NCBI GenBank assembly: GCA_903865745.1
Contig: CAIPKV010000060.1
Location: 1 to 64,000, forward strand
Reading direction: 5' to 3'
Length of the DNA stretch: 64,000 nucleotides
From: an uncultured Verrucomicrobia subdivision 3 bacterium
GTDB lineage: Bacteria; Verrucomicrobiota; Verrucomicrobiia; Limisphaerales; UBA11358
In this document: in pieces, positions 38,806 through 47,724 of the stretch
Numbering within the stretch: the stretch's first letter is position 1
Layout: each line of letters opens with the position of its first letter
Translations under genes and position numbers: made by a program
The notes under the pieces: generated by a model
The model's database searches: none
Seen by the model: only the letters and a program-made list of their open reading frames with translations
What the model was told of the DNA's origin: nothing

Positions 38806-39485
38806 CCCCGTACGCCAAAAACTGCGTCGAGGATGACTTCCTTGGTCTTCCAGATGAGCGCCATGGTCATGGCTAGCGGCAGCAGGATAAAAAAGATAAG
38901 TAACAGACTGCTCGCGCGGTTGACCCAGATCAAAACCTTGCCGACGGGAGGGGACGGATGCGGCAGTTGCACCAGCGCGATTACGATAATTAAAAAAAAC
39001 AGCAACCCAACTAACAGCCAGCGGTTAAAGGCGGTGAACTGGCGCGTCTCGCTGCGCAAAGTCTCGTCCGGCAGCATCGCGCCCAGACGTTTAATCACGA
39101 GGTTTAAATTGAATAGGAACATTACACTGGCCAGTTCCAAAACCATGAGGGCGTCAGTGAAGAAAGCTTGGTCCGGTCGCTTATTGTGCCAGTAGATAAA
39201 GGGACATAAGCCAAGCAATACAAGCGCGAGCAGTTGTGCGCGGTCAAGCGCCTGCCGCCAGGGGCGTTCTTGCCTTTGAAATTCACCCATCTGCCACAGG
39301 CCATAGATTAGGAGGGCACTTATGGCGACTGCAGGTAGAAAACCCAGCGGTTTGAGCCAGTCGGCGCGCGCGGTCTCAGCGCCTATAATCAACGCGGCGG
39401 GCAAACCCCAGAATAAAGCGGACAACCCGCGGGCCAGTTTGCCGAGGGAGCGGAGCAGTTGCGGATTGGTCGCTGAGGAGGCCAT
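38802..39485 (-). CDS. Hypothetical integral membrane protein
   Basis: Several hydrophobic segments; no family recognised. Confidence 0.6.
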   Translation of the reverse strand: MASSATNPQLLRSLGKLARGLSALFWGLPAALIIGAETARADWLKPLGFLPAVAISALLIYGLWQMGEFQRQERPWRQALDRAQLLALVLLGLCPFIYWHNKRPDQAFFTDALMVLELASVMFLFNLNLVIKRLGAMLPDETLRSETRQFTAFNRWLLVGLLFFLIIVIALVQLPHPSPPVGKVLIWVNRASSLLLIFFILLPLAMTMALIWKTKEVILDAVFGVRG

Positions 39486-39491
39486 TGAGCG

Positions 39492-41432
39492 TCAGAAGCT
39501 CAAGTAGGTATAGGCCTTCAGCCCACGCTCGTAATCATCCAGCAGGCGCATGGCTTCACTTGGCTTCATGCGGTCTGATTTGATGGCTTCGTCCATTTGC
39601 GCCTTCATCTGCCGCTTAAGTTCGTTCTCATCGTATTGCACTGAAGTGAGCGAATGGATTACGGTGGCACCTTCAATGATTTCCTCGATGTAATAGCCGG
39701 TCGGCTCGTCGGGTTCGAGGAAGACATGAACTTCATTCACGCGGCCGAAGAGATTGTGCAGGTCGCCCATGATGTCCTGATAAGCGCCCATCAGAAAAAA
39801 GCCAAGGTGGTAAGGCTCGAGCTTGCCGTCGCCGTTCGCGACGAGTGCATGCATCGGTAAAGTGTCGCGTACATCGCGCAGGTCGATGAACTTGTTCACT
39901 GCGCCGTCAGAATCGCAGGTGATGTCTACGAGTGTGCCCTCGCGCGTTGGACGCTCGTTCAGTCGTGAGACAGGCATGATTGGAAATAACTGACCGAGAG
40001 CCCAGTGGTCGAGTAGCGATTGAAACACGGAGAAATTACAGAGGTATTGGTCGGCGAGCGAATCTTCGAGCTTGCGAATTTCCTCCGGGATGTAGGCCTG
40101 GCCCTTGAAACTTTCGACGACGTCGCGGCTGATTTCCCAATAAAGATTTTCAATGCGAGCTTTGTCCGGCAGTTCCATGACGCCGAGCGTGAACATATTG
40201 TGCGCATCTTCCTTACGCTCTTGCGCGTCGTGGAAAGCCTCAAGCTTGTTGAGCTTTGCGAGATTCTTTTTGATGTCGAGAAGTTCCTTTACGAGCGGAT
40301 GTTCGCTCTCACCATACTTGAAAGCGTCGCCCGGACGGATTTTTTCAATTGCGCCAAACACTTCCACAATGAGCACGCTGTGATGTGCTACGATTGCCCG
40401 GCCGCTTTCGCTGACAATGTCTGGATGTGGCACTTTTTCCGCGTTACAAACGTCGGCGATATAATAAACGATATCGTTGGTGTATTCCTGCAAAGAATAA
40501 TTTGTCGAGGAATCAAACGCGCTACGAGAACCGTCGTAGTCCACGCCGAGGCCGCCACCAACATCCATGAACTCGATTGCGAAACCCATCTTTACAAGCT
40601 TGGCGTAAAAGCGGGATGCTTCCTGCACGGCTTTTTTTACGGTGAGAATGTCCGGCACCTGCGAGCCAATATGGAAGTGCAGTAGTTTTAGACAATGACC
40701 GAGATTTTCAGACTGCAACATTTCCGTCGCGGTAAGCAGTTCAACGGTACTCAAGCCGAACTTGGCATTTTCGCCGCCACTCTCCGCCCACTTGCCTGCG
40801 CCCTTGCTGAGCAAGCGCGCGCGAATACCAATGAGTGGATCGACGCTGAGGGTTTTTGAAATCATGATAATCTGACGCAGCTCTTCGAGTTTTTCCACGA
40901 CCATGATAACGCGCTTGCCAAGCTTGATGCCAAGCAGCGCCATGCGAATGAACTCTGCGTCCTTGTATCCGTTACAGATGATTAAACCACCTTGCTGGTT
41001 TTGCAGTGCAAGGCCCGCGAAGAGTTCGGGCTTGCTGCCAACCTCAAGGCCGAAGTTGAATGGCTTTCCGGCGTCCAGGATTTCCTCCACTACTTCGCGA
41101 AGCTGGTTTACCTTGATGGGAAACACGCCGCGATATTTGCCCTGAAAATTAAATTCTGCGATCGAACTTTGAAACGCCTTATTAATTGCCTCTACGCGGT
41201 GCCGCAAAATATCTTGAAAGCGAATTAGCAGTGGAAATTTCAACCCGCGTCCTTTTGCTTCCTCAATGATGTCGGTGATGTCTACGCTCGCGCCTGTTTC
41301 CTGCAATGGGCTTACGGCAACGTGGCCGGCGTCGTTGATGTCAAAATATTTAGCACCCCAGCGCTGTATGTTATAAAGCGCGCGAGCGGCATCAGTGTTC
41401 CACGGAGAGGTGGCGTCGTTTGGGTTGCTCAT
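39492..41432 (-). CDS. speA: Biosynthetic arginine decarboxylase
   Basis: YFDINDAGHVAVSPL, GVFPIKVNQLREVVEEILDAGKPFNFGLEVGSKPEL, FHIGSQVPDILTVKKAVQEASRFYAKLVKMG, MDVGGGLGVDYDGSRSAFDSSTNYSLQEYTNDIV. Confidence 0.96.
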   Translation of the reverse strand: MSNPNDATSPWNTDAARALYNIQRWGAKYFDINDAGHVAVSPLQETGASVDITDIIEEAKGRGLKFPLLIRFQDILRHRVEAINKAFQSSIAEFNFQGKYRGVFPIKVNQLREVVEEILDAGKPFNFGLEVGSKPELFAGLALQNQQGGLIICNGYKDAEFIRMALLGIKLGKRVIMVVEKLEELRQIIMISKTLSVDPLIGIRARLLSKGAGKWAESGGENAKFGLSTVELLTATEMLQSENLGHCLKLLHFHIGSQVPDILTVKKAVQEASRFYAKLVKMGFAIEFMDVGGGLGVDYDGSRSAFDSSTNYSLQEYTNDIVYYIADVCNAEKVPHPDIVSESGRAIVAHHSVLIVEVFGAIEKIRPGDAFKYGESEHPLVKELLDIKKNLAKLNKLEAFHDAQERKEDAHNMFTLGVMELPDKARIENLYWEISRDVVESFKGQAYIPEEIRKLEDSLADQYLCNFSVFQSLLDHWALGQLFPIMPVSRLNERPTREGTLVDITCDSDGAVNKFIDLRDVRDTLPMHALVANGDGKLEPYHLGFFLMGAYQDIMGDLHNLFGRVNEVHVFLEPDEPTGYYIEEIIEGATVIHSLTSVQYDENELKRQMKAQMDEAIKSDRMKPSEAMRLLDDYERGLKAYTYLSF

Positions 41433-41581
41433 CGAATGTTTTCTTGAACGAGCGAACTATAAAAATTCCGGCGCAGAAAGCAATCAGCACGTTGAAAAAA
41501 TTCGATGACGGCGGATGGGCGCGAACAGGACACTTGCCTTGCCATGGTATAATTTTATAGTAATATTTCAACTCGCACGTT

Positions 41582-41666
41582 GCCCACGTGGCGGAATTGG
41601 CAGACGCGCTAGATTCAGGTTCTAGTGAGTAAAATCATACAGGTTCAAGTCCTGTCGTGGGCACCA
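41582..41666 (+). tRNA. tRNA-Leu (anticodon CAG), CCA encoded
   Basis: GCCCACGTGGCGGAATTGGCAGACGCGCTAGATTCAGGTTCTAGTGAGTAAAATCATACAGGTTCAAGTCCTGTCGTGGGCACCA; long class II variable arm. Confidence 0.96.
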
Positions 41667-41818
41667 ATTTAGGAATCTTCCAAAATGTTTGTTTTCCTTG
41701 GCAAACGCCCTTTTTGCTGCGTTTTTTATCACATAGGCAACTGACTATTACTGCCATCTTCGGTCAACTTTTACCGGTTTTAGGGCGCCAAAAGGCATTG
41801 ACAATTCTTTATCTGGAG

Positions 41819-42526
41819 TTAGAAAAAATAACCTAGTTCACGAAGTGAAGCATAATCCTTTGCCCGGCCAGTCGTTATACGCCCAATAATGATGTGGTCC
41901 ACTACCTCAATTTTTAAAAGCTGTCCCGCTCGGATTAAATCGCGAGTCACCTTGATATCCGCTTCACTTGGAGTCGGGTCGCCGCTGGGATGGTTATGGA
42001 CGAGTACGATGCACGCCGCATTTGCTACAATTGCCGCGCGAAAAACTTCTCGCGGATGTACCAGAAGCGTGTCGATAAGGCCTTGAGATATTTCTTCTGC
42101 GCGTATCAGTTTTTTTCGCGCATTTAGCAATAGCACTTGAAATATCTCCACGTTCTTTAGCCGATTTGACTCGCGCATGAAATCAACCACTGTCGCGGGA
42201 TTGTCCAGTGCAGGCGATTCTTCGCTTCGTTCCTGCTCCATGCGTTTGGCGAGCGCAAACGCCGCTACGAGCGTCGCTGCTTTGTCCGGACCAACGCCAG
42301 AAACCTGTTTTAGCTCGTCTACCGTTGCCAGTGCCAGTGCGTTGAGCGAACCAAATTTATGTAAGATGTTTTGAGCGACCTGCACCACATTCACACCATG
42401 AAGGCCTGTTCTCAGTAATATCGCAATCAGTTCCGCGTGTGTGAGTGCGTTGGATCCGCGCGCCACAAGCCGTTCGCGCGGGCGCTCGCTCGCTGGCTGG
42501 TCCTTGAGCCGGAGCGATTCATTCAT
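41819..42526 (-). CDS. radC: RadC family JAB-domain protein
   Basis: ERLVARGSNALTHAELIAILLRTG; LVHNHPSGDPTPSEADIKVTRDLIRAGQLLKIEVVDHIIIG. Confidence 0.94.
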   Translation of the reverse strand: MNESLRLKDQPASERPRERLVARGSNALTHAELIAILLRTGLHGVNVVQVAQNILHKFGSLNALALATVDELKQVSGVGPDKAATLVAAFALAKRMEQERSEESPALDNPATVVDFMRESNRLKNVEIFQVLLLNARKKLIRAEEISQGLIDTLLVHPREVFRAAIVANAACIVLVHNHPSGDPTPSEADIKVTRDLIRAGQLLKIEVVDHIIIGRITTGRAKDYASLRELGYFF

Positions 42527-42536
42527 AGCAAATTAT

Positions 42537-43397
42537 TTAAGCTGACTGAGACCCCTTTGTGGCTGGTAAATTGGGCGCAAGTGCTGGCCGGCCTCCCGCT
42601 GGGATGGGTTGGCTCGCCGCTCGCAAACTGACCAGTGCGGGCCTTAATAATCGGCCTTGAAACGTGATTCCCGGAGCAAGTGTCTCGGCGACGTTGGCGT
42701 CTGCGGGCGGATTTTCCACGCCATGCGCGCGGTGTTTCTGCGCATCAAATTTTTCGTGGGCCTCCGCGCTAAACATCATCAGCCCGATCCGCCGTACAAC
42801 ATCGCGGCAGGTGTTCTGGAAGACGCCTATCTGGGTGGCTAATTCCGGCTGGCCTGAACGCACGGCGGCGGTATTCAGCGCGTGGATATGATCCATGATG
42901 CGTACCAGAATCTGTAGCCACTCATCCTCACTGCGCCGCAATTTTTCAACCTCGAGCCGGAGGGCGGCTCGTTCGGTGGCGTTCATTTTCTGTTGGAACT
43001 CGGTGAACTGCCGGACTTCAGCCGCCATGCGGTCAGCAATTTCGCGGGCAGCGGCGGCAGTTTTTTCACCGCCGTCCTTCGTGGAATCCTGTACGCGTGC
43101 CCATTGCTCTGTGGCGGCGGCTACCTGCGCAGAATACATTTTCAAATCATGCAATTGCTCAACCACCGTGGTAACGGCATTGACGTCAATCAGCTTGCAC
43201 GTCGCGCGGTATTCCAAAATGAAAGGTAGGCAGCCGAGCAGTGCCCCAATGCCGGCACAGCCTACAGCGATGTAAATTTCAAAATGCGTAATGGGGTGGG
43301 AAGCCTTGGCTACTACGATGGTGCCGGTAATGACCATAATGGCGTTGGCGGTGAGAAATGGCCACTTGGGGACCTTCCATTCGGAAACTTCGTTCAT
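42537..43397 (-). CDS. Hypothetical membrane-anchored coiled-coil protein
   Basis: Two N-terminal TM segments followed by a charged helical region; no family recognised. Confidence 0.6.
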   Translation of the reverse strand: MNEVSEWKVPKWPFLTANAIMVITGTIVVAKASHPITHFEIYIAVGCAGIGALLGCLPFILEYRATCKLIDVNAVTTVVEQLHDLKMYSAQVAAATEQWARVQDSTKDGGEKTAAAAREIADRMAAEVRQFTEFQQKMNATERAALRLEVEKLRRSEDEWLQILVRIMDHIHALNTAAVRSGQPELATQIGVFQNTCRDVVRRIGLMMFSAEAHEKFDAQKHRAHGVENPPADANVAETLAPGITFQGRLLRPALVSLRAASQPIPAGGRPALAPNLPATKGSQSA

Positions 43398-43461
43398 ACA
43401 TGCATTGTCCGAAAAATGTCAGTGAAGTGCAAGCTACCGGCATATTTCGACTCGACTGCCG

Positions 43462-44376
43462 GTGGGAAATGAAAATCATTTGCACGTGCGCATCTGTGTC
43501 ATTTTCAATCCTGCCGCGCGGGGCAACAAGGCGCGGCGTTTCCGCAAATTCTTGAATGAGTTATCGCAGCAGTGTGCCCTTAAGGCTACGACTGCGCCTG
43601 GCGATGCCCGAAGGTTTGCGCATGCGGCGGTTGCTACAGGCTACGACGTCATTGCGGCGGCGGGTGGCGATGGCACGGTTAACGAAGTTCTAAACGGTAT
43701 TGGCGATGAGCCGGATGGATATGTTAAAACACGGCTTGGCGTACTGCCGCTCGGAACGGTCAACGTCTTCGCGCGCGAACTAAAAATTCCGCTAAAGCTG
43801 GAGCACGCTTGGAAAGTCTTGAAAAGAGCCCGCGAGACAAAAATTGATCTTGGTCGCGCAGAATTTATCGAAGATGGCAATCCTCAGTCGCGCTATTTCA
43901 TGCAGCTTGGCGGCGCGGGGCTGGACGCACGCGCAATCGAACTTGTGAGTTGGAAATTAAAAAAAAGCGCCGGGCCGCTGGCCTACCTCGTCGCCGGATT
44001 TCAGGCGCTCGCGGAAAAACAGCCGCAGATCACGATCAGCGCGGATGGTAAAAAACTCGCAGGCGAGTTAACACTCTTCGGCAATGGAAAGTTCTACGGC
44101 GGTTCGTTTCACATTTTTCCGGAGGCGCATTTGAGCAATGGCCAATTAGACGTTTGTGTTTTTCCGCGTGTGAACCTGCCCACGATATTGAGTCTCGCGC
44201 CCGGATTTATTACGCGCAGAAAACTGTCCGAGCAGCGGGTCCGCCGCCTGCGTGCGGAGAAGTTTGAGGTGACTAGCGACTTGCCTGCAGCGTTCGAGCT
44301 GGACGGCGAATGGATTGGCAACCTCCCCGCGACGTTTTCTGTCGAGCACCAAAAGCTACGCGTGGTCGTGCCCTAG
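43462..44376 (+). CDS. Diacylglycerol kinase family lipid kinase
   Basis: CVIFNPAARGNKARRF; VIAAAGGDGTVNEVLNGI; LGVLPLGTVNVFARELKIP. Confidence 0.92.
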   Translation: MGNENHLHVRICVIFNPAARGNKARRFRKFLNELSQQCALKATTAPGDARRFAHAAVATGYDVIAAAGGDGTVNEVLNGIGDEPDGYVKTRLGVLPLGTVNVFARELKIPLKLEHAWKVLKRARETKIDLGRAEFIEDGNPQSRYFMQLGGAGLDARAIELVSWKLKKSAGPLAYLVAGFQALAEKQPQITISADGKKLAGELTLFGNGKFYGGSFHIFPEAHLSNGQLDVCVFPRVNLPTILSLAPGFITRRKLSEQRVRRLRAEKFEVTSDLPAAFELDGEWIGNLPATFSVEHQKLRVVVP

Positions 44377-44427
44377 CCACAGGCTTGCCGTGGGTGGCGC
44401 GGAGTATTAGCCTGCGCCCTGATTCGC

Positions 44428-46101
44428 ATGAGTGAAATCCTTGTCATCGGCCATCGGAACCCCGACACCGACGCCATCTGCTCCGCCATCGGCTACGCAG
44501 AATTCAAGCGGCGCACCGGCATGACGGAGGCCGTCGCGGCACGCTGCGGCGATACCAACGACCGGATTGATTTTGTACTGAACTCATTTGGCGTGGCCGC
44601 GCCGAAATTTGTTGCTGACGTTTCCCCCATTATTTCCGATGTGATGCAGCGGAAAATATTAAGCGTGCGTCCGGACTCGACGGCGGCGGAAGCGCTGCGG
44701 TTGATGGATGAAAAGAATCTCCGCATCTTGCCCGTGATGGATGCCGGGCATAAATGTCGCGGTCTGCTTTCACTTTTCAAGTTAAGCAAATTTCTTTTTC
44801 CCGCCGTCAGCCGCCATCCCGGCCAGCAAAATTCCCGTGAAGTGCTCTCGTCATTGTCGAGCTTGGCGCAGACGCTGGATGGACAGCTTGTCACTGGCAT
44901 TGATGCTGAACGTGAAGAAGAATTGATTTTGATGATTGGCGCAATGGGTCTGGAATCCTTCGCCGCGCGGCTCGACAAGTTTCCGCCAGAAAAATCCTGC
45001 GTGATCGTCGGGGACCGTTTGGACATCCAGAATGTTGCCATCCGCGAAGGCGTCCGCGTGCTCATCGTCACCGGCGGCATCGAAGTCGCGGCTAACACCG
45101 TTGAGGCCGCGCGCCGGAAAAACGTCAGTGTCATCACCTCGCCGCATGACACCGCGACCACCGCCTCACTTTGCCGTGCCGCCGTCGCCGTGCGCCATGT
45201 GCTGAACGAGGAATTTCTTTGCTTTCGCGAAAATGCGCCGCTCGCCGCCGTGCGCGAAGAGGCGACGGCTTCTGGCTATCTCGTCTTTCCCGTGCTCGAT
45301 GGCGAAGGCCATACCGTCGGCATTTTGTCCAAAACCGATTTCCTAAAAACCGTGAATCGCAAATTGATTCTCGTGGATCACAATGAACTTTCCCAGGCGG
45401 TACAGGGTGCGGACGAGGTGGAAATCATCGAAATCATTGATCATCACCGCCTCGGCTCGATGGCCACTCAGCAGCCGATTTTGTTTCGCAATGAGCCGGT
45501 CGGTTCCACCTGTACGATTGTGGCCGACTGTTTTTTCCGGCAGGGCGTGGAATTACCAAAGCCCATCGCGGGCCTTTTACTGGCCGGTGTAGTTTCCGAC
45601 ACATTGAACCTGACTTCGCCCACGACGACGACGCGCGATGCCGAGATTTTGAAGAAGCTCGAAGGCATCGCGCAGGTCAATGCCCGCGAGTTCACCGAGA
45701 AACTGTTTGCCAGCGGTTCGTTGCTCACGCTCAAGCCCGCGCCGCAGGCCGTCGCCACCGACTGTAAGGAATACGCCGAACACGGCATCAAGTTCAGCGT
45801 GGCACAGATTGAGGAGATTGGCTTCGAACAATTTTGGAAGCGCAAGGACGAGCTGCTCGCCGCCTTGGAAAACTATCGCGCCGGGAAGGCGTATCTATTT
45901 TCAACGCTACTGGTCACCGATGTAGCCACGCAAAGCTCATTGCTGCTTGTGGTGGGTGACGAGAAATTCATCAGGCGCATCGACCATCCGCGCCTAGAGC
46001 CGGGCATCTACGAACTGCGCGACGTTGTCTCCCGCAAGAAACAATTACTGCCCTATCTCACGCATTGCCTGCGGGAGAAGGAAAAGGGTGTGAAGGGCTG
46101 A
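44428..46101 (+). CDS. ppaC: Manganese-dependent (family II) inorganic pyrophosphatase with CBS and DRTGG regulatory domains
   Basis: ILVIGHRNPDTDAICSAIGYAEFKRR (DHH), internal CBS (ILSVRPDSTAAEALRLMDEKNLRILPVMD) and DRTGG-like region, LVDHNELSQAVQGADEVEIIEIIDHHRLG. Confidence 0.93.
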   Translation: MSEILVIGHRNPDTDAICSAIGYAEFKRRTGMTEAVAARCGDTNDRIDFVLNSFGVAAPKFVADVSPIISDVMQRKILSVRPDSTAAEALRLMDEKNLRILPVMDAGHKCRGLLSLFKLSKFLFPAVSRHPGQQNSREVLSSLSSLAQTLDGQLVTGIDAEREEELILMIGAMGLESFAARLDKFPPEKSCVIVGDRLDIQNVAIREGVRVLIVTGGIEVAANTVEAARRKNVSVITSPHDTATTASLCRAAVAVRHVLNEEFLCFRENAPLAAVREEATASGYLVFPVLDGEGHTVGILSKTDFLKTVNRKLILVDHNELSQAVQGADEVEIIEIIDHHRLGSMATQQPILFRNEPVGSTCTIVADCFFRQGVELPKPIAGLLLAGVVSDTLNLTSPTTTTRDAEILKKLEGIAQVNAREFTEKLFASGSLLTLKPAPQAVATDCKEYAEHGIKFSVAQIEEIGFEQFWKRKDELLAALENYRAGKAYLFSTLLVTDVATQSSLLLVVGDEKFIRRIDHPRLEPGIYELRDVVSRKKQLLPYLTHCLREKEKGVKG

Positions 46102-46107
46102 CCGGCC

Positions 46108-46740
46108 TTACGCCGTCCACGCCAGCACCATCTCCGTAATGGCGATACCCGCCAGAATCATTGCGGCGAACCACAGTGGCTTTTTCTTTGTGACCAAACA
46201 AATGGACGCCAACGCCACAGCCACCGAGAAAAAAGAAATCGCCAGACCCATCTTGCCACCTTTCGCGCTGGCAATGGTCGCGCTGCTACGGGCGGCATCG
46301 CGCTTCGCCTCCAAGTCGTGCGCCTTGGTCTCGATATCCTTTTGCTCGCTTTGGTATTTTGCAATCGCCCCTTCGTAATTCTTGATGAGCTTGAGCGTCT
46401 CCGGGTCGGCGGCGTTAGGGGCATGCGCCAGCTCGTCGCGGGCGATCTCGTAGGATTTCAATTTGACGGATTTGGCCTCATAATACGCCCACTGGTCGGA
46501 GGCGAGCGTCTGGTTGAAGGTCGCGTCATTGAGTTGCGTGAGGACGCGGCTGCCGTATTTGCCGCCCCACTGCGCCGCGATGGCCGCGACGACCGCGATG
46601 ATGACGACCGAGAGCGAAACATACTTCGTCCACGCCTCGCGCTTTTCTTTTTCCTTCGTGGCCGCGCGGTCGGCTTTGAGGTCAGCGATAAATTCTTTCA
46701 GCTCCGCGATTTCTGTCTGTAATTCATTCATGATCGGCAA
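46108..46740 (-). CDS. DUF4337-like membrane protein (second in window)
   Basis: LNDATFNQTLASDQWAYYEAKSVKLKSYEIARDELAHA; TM segments at both ends. Confidence 0.65.
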   Translation of the reverse strand: MPIMNELQTEIAELKEFIADLKADRAATKEKEKREAWTKYVSLSVVIIAVVAAIAAQWGGKYGSRVLTQLNDATFNQTLASDQWAYYEAKSVKLKSYEIARDELAHAPNAADPETLKLIKNYEGAIAKYQSEQKDIETKAHDLEAKRDAARSSATIASAKGGKMGLAISFFSVAVALASICLVTKKKPLWFAAMILAGIAITEMVLAWTA

Positions 46741-46818
46741 AATTATTTTACCCGGCTAAAAACCGGGCGACGATTTTGCGAATCCGCGGAAAAAAATCAA
46801 CTGCGAGTTTACAGAAAA

Positions 46819-47232
46819 TCAGCGACGCGCCCGAAACCACTTCGCCGCCGCCGCGTGGGCCATCACCACATCCGGGTCGCGTTGCAGCGCATCGAAATAA
46901 TGCCGAGCAAAACCTTCGCCCACCTCGGATGCCACCAGCAGTTCGCCCGTCCGTTTCACCAAGGCCGCCGCCGCGTCATCAGTCAGCGGGGCTGTACTTT
47001 TTGCGTCAAGCGCCTCATCCAGCGCCACAATGAGCAGCGAGAGCGGATGCAGCCAGGCAAACCACGGGTCATCGGTCAGCAGTTTCAGGAAATGGTTGGC
47101 CGACGGGATGGTGCCGATATTCTGCTCGTAGCCGACGCGTTCCGAATCCACCAGCGCCTTGTGCAGGTCCAGCAGCGCCGTGCGCAAATGGCTGAGGCGT
47201 TCGTGAAAATTCTCTGACGGCGGCAAATCCAT
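46819..47232 (-). CDS. Hypothetical protein
   Basis: ORF with likely start MDLPPSENFHERLSHLRTALLDLHKALVDSERVGYEQ; helical; no confident family. Confidence 0.6.
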   Translation of the reverse strand: MDLPPSENFHERLSHLRTALLDLHKALVDSERVGYEQNIGTIPSANHFLKLLTDDPWFAWLHPLSLLIVALDEALDAKSTAPLTDDAAAALVKRTGELLVASEVGEGFARHYFDALQRDPDVVMAHAAAAKWFRARR

Positions 47233-47300
47233 GCGCGGAAGATAGCGCAAATACCGCCAGCTGTCATCGTGGCAACCTATTAGCTTGTGCCGCGCTACCG

Positions 47301-47573
47301 GCCGCTGGTGTTGAAAAGTCAACGGCGGAAGGTTCACCGCCAATGGCTAGGGGCACGCCCCCAGCGGCAAGGGGCGTAAACCCTACGGCTACTTTCACGC
47401 CCCCAACCGTCGGTGGCGCATTTATAACCACTTCTTTCCCATACCCAATGGTTGGGTTTGCGTCCGTAACGGCTGCTTTCTCGCCCCTAACCATTACTTT
47501 ACCACCCCCAACGATTGGGTTTGCAACGCCAATGATTACTTTTTTACCCACAACCATCGGGATTGCGCCCTTA
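47301..47573. repeat. Degenerate 21-bp tandem array D, about 13 units
   Basis: Consecutive 21-mers from 47385: acggctactttcacgccccca, accgtcggtggcgcatttata, accacttctttcccataccca, atggttgggtttgcgtccgta, acggctgctttctcgccccta, accattactttaccaccccca, acgattgggtttgcaacgcca, atgattacttttttacccaca, accatcgggattgcgccctta. Confidence 0.92.
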
Positions 47574-47724
47574 TTCGTGAAAAACAGCTCGTTTTCGCCA
47601 TCCGAAGCCTCTTTTTAGTATTTTTGAGGTGAAACCAGGTCATTTTTCAAGGCCGGATCTCCCGTGCTAGCTGGAAAAGCGAACAATCCACTTGCCGCTA
47701 AAGCTACCCGCAGCTAGCTTCGGA

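Noticed and set aside
41667-41818. Possible sixth 21-bp array after tRNA-Leu
   Set aside because: I split the gap into 21-mers in several registers and saw no consistent shared positions.
47264-47557. Minus-strand heptad-repeat ORF (NPTIGYGKEVVINAPPTVGGVKVAV)
   Set aside because: Same explanation: array D has period 7 codons. Kept as repeat DNA, not CDS.
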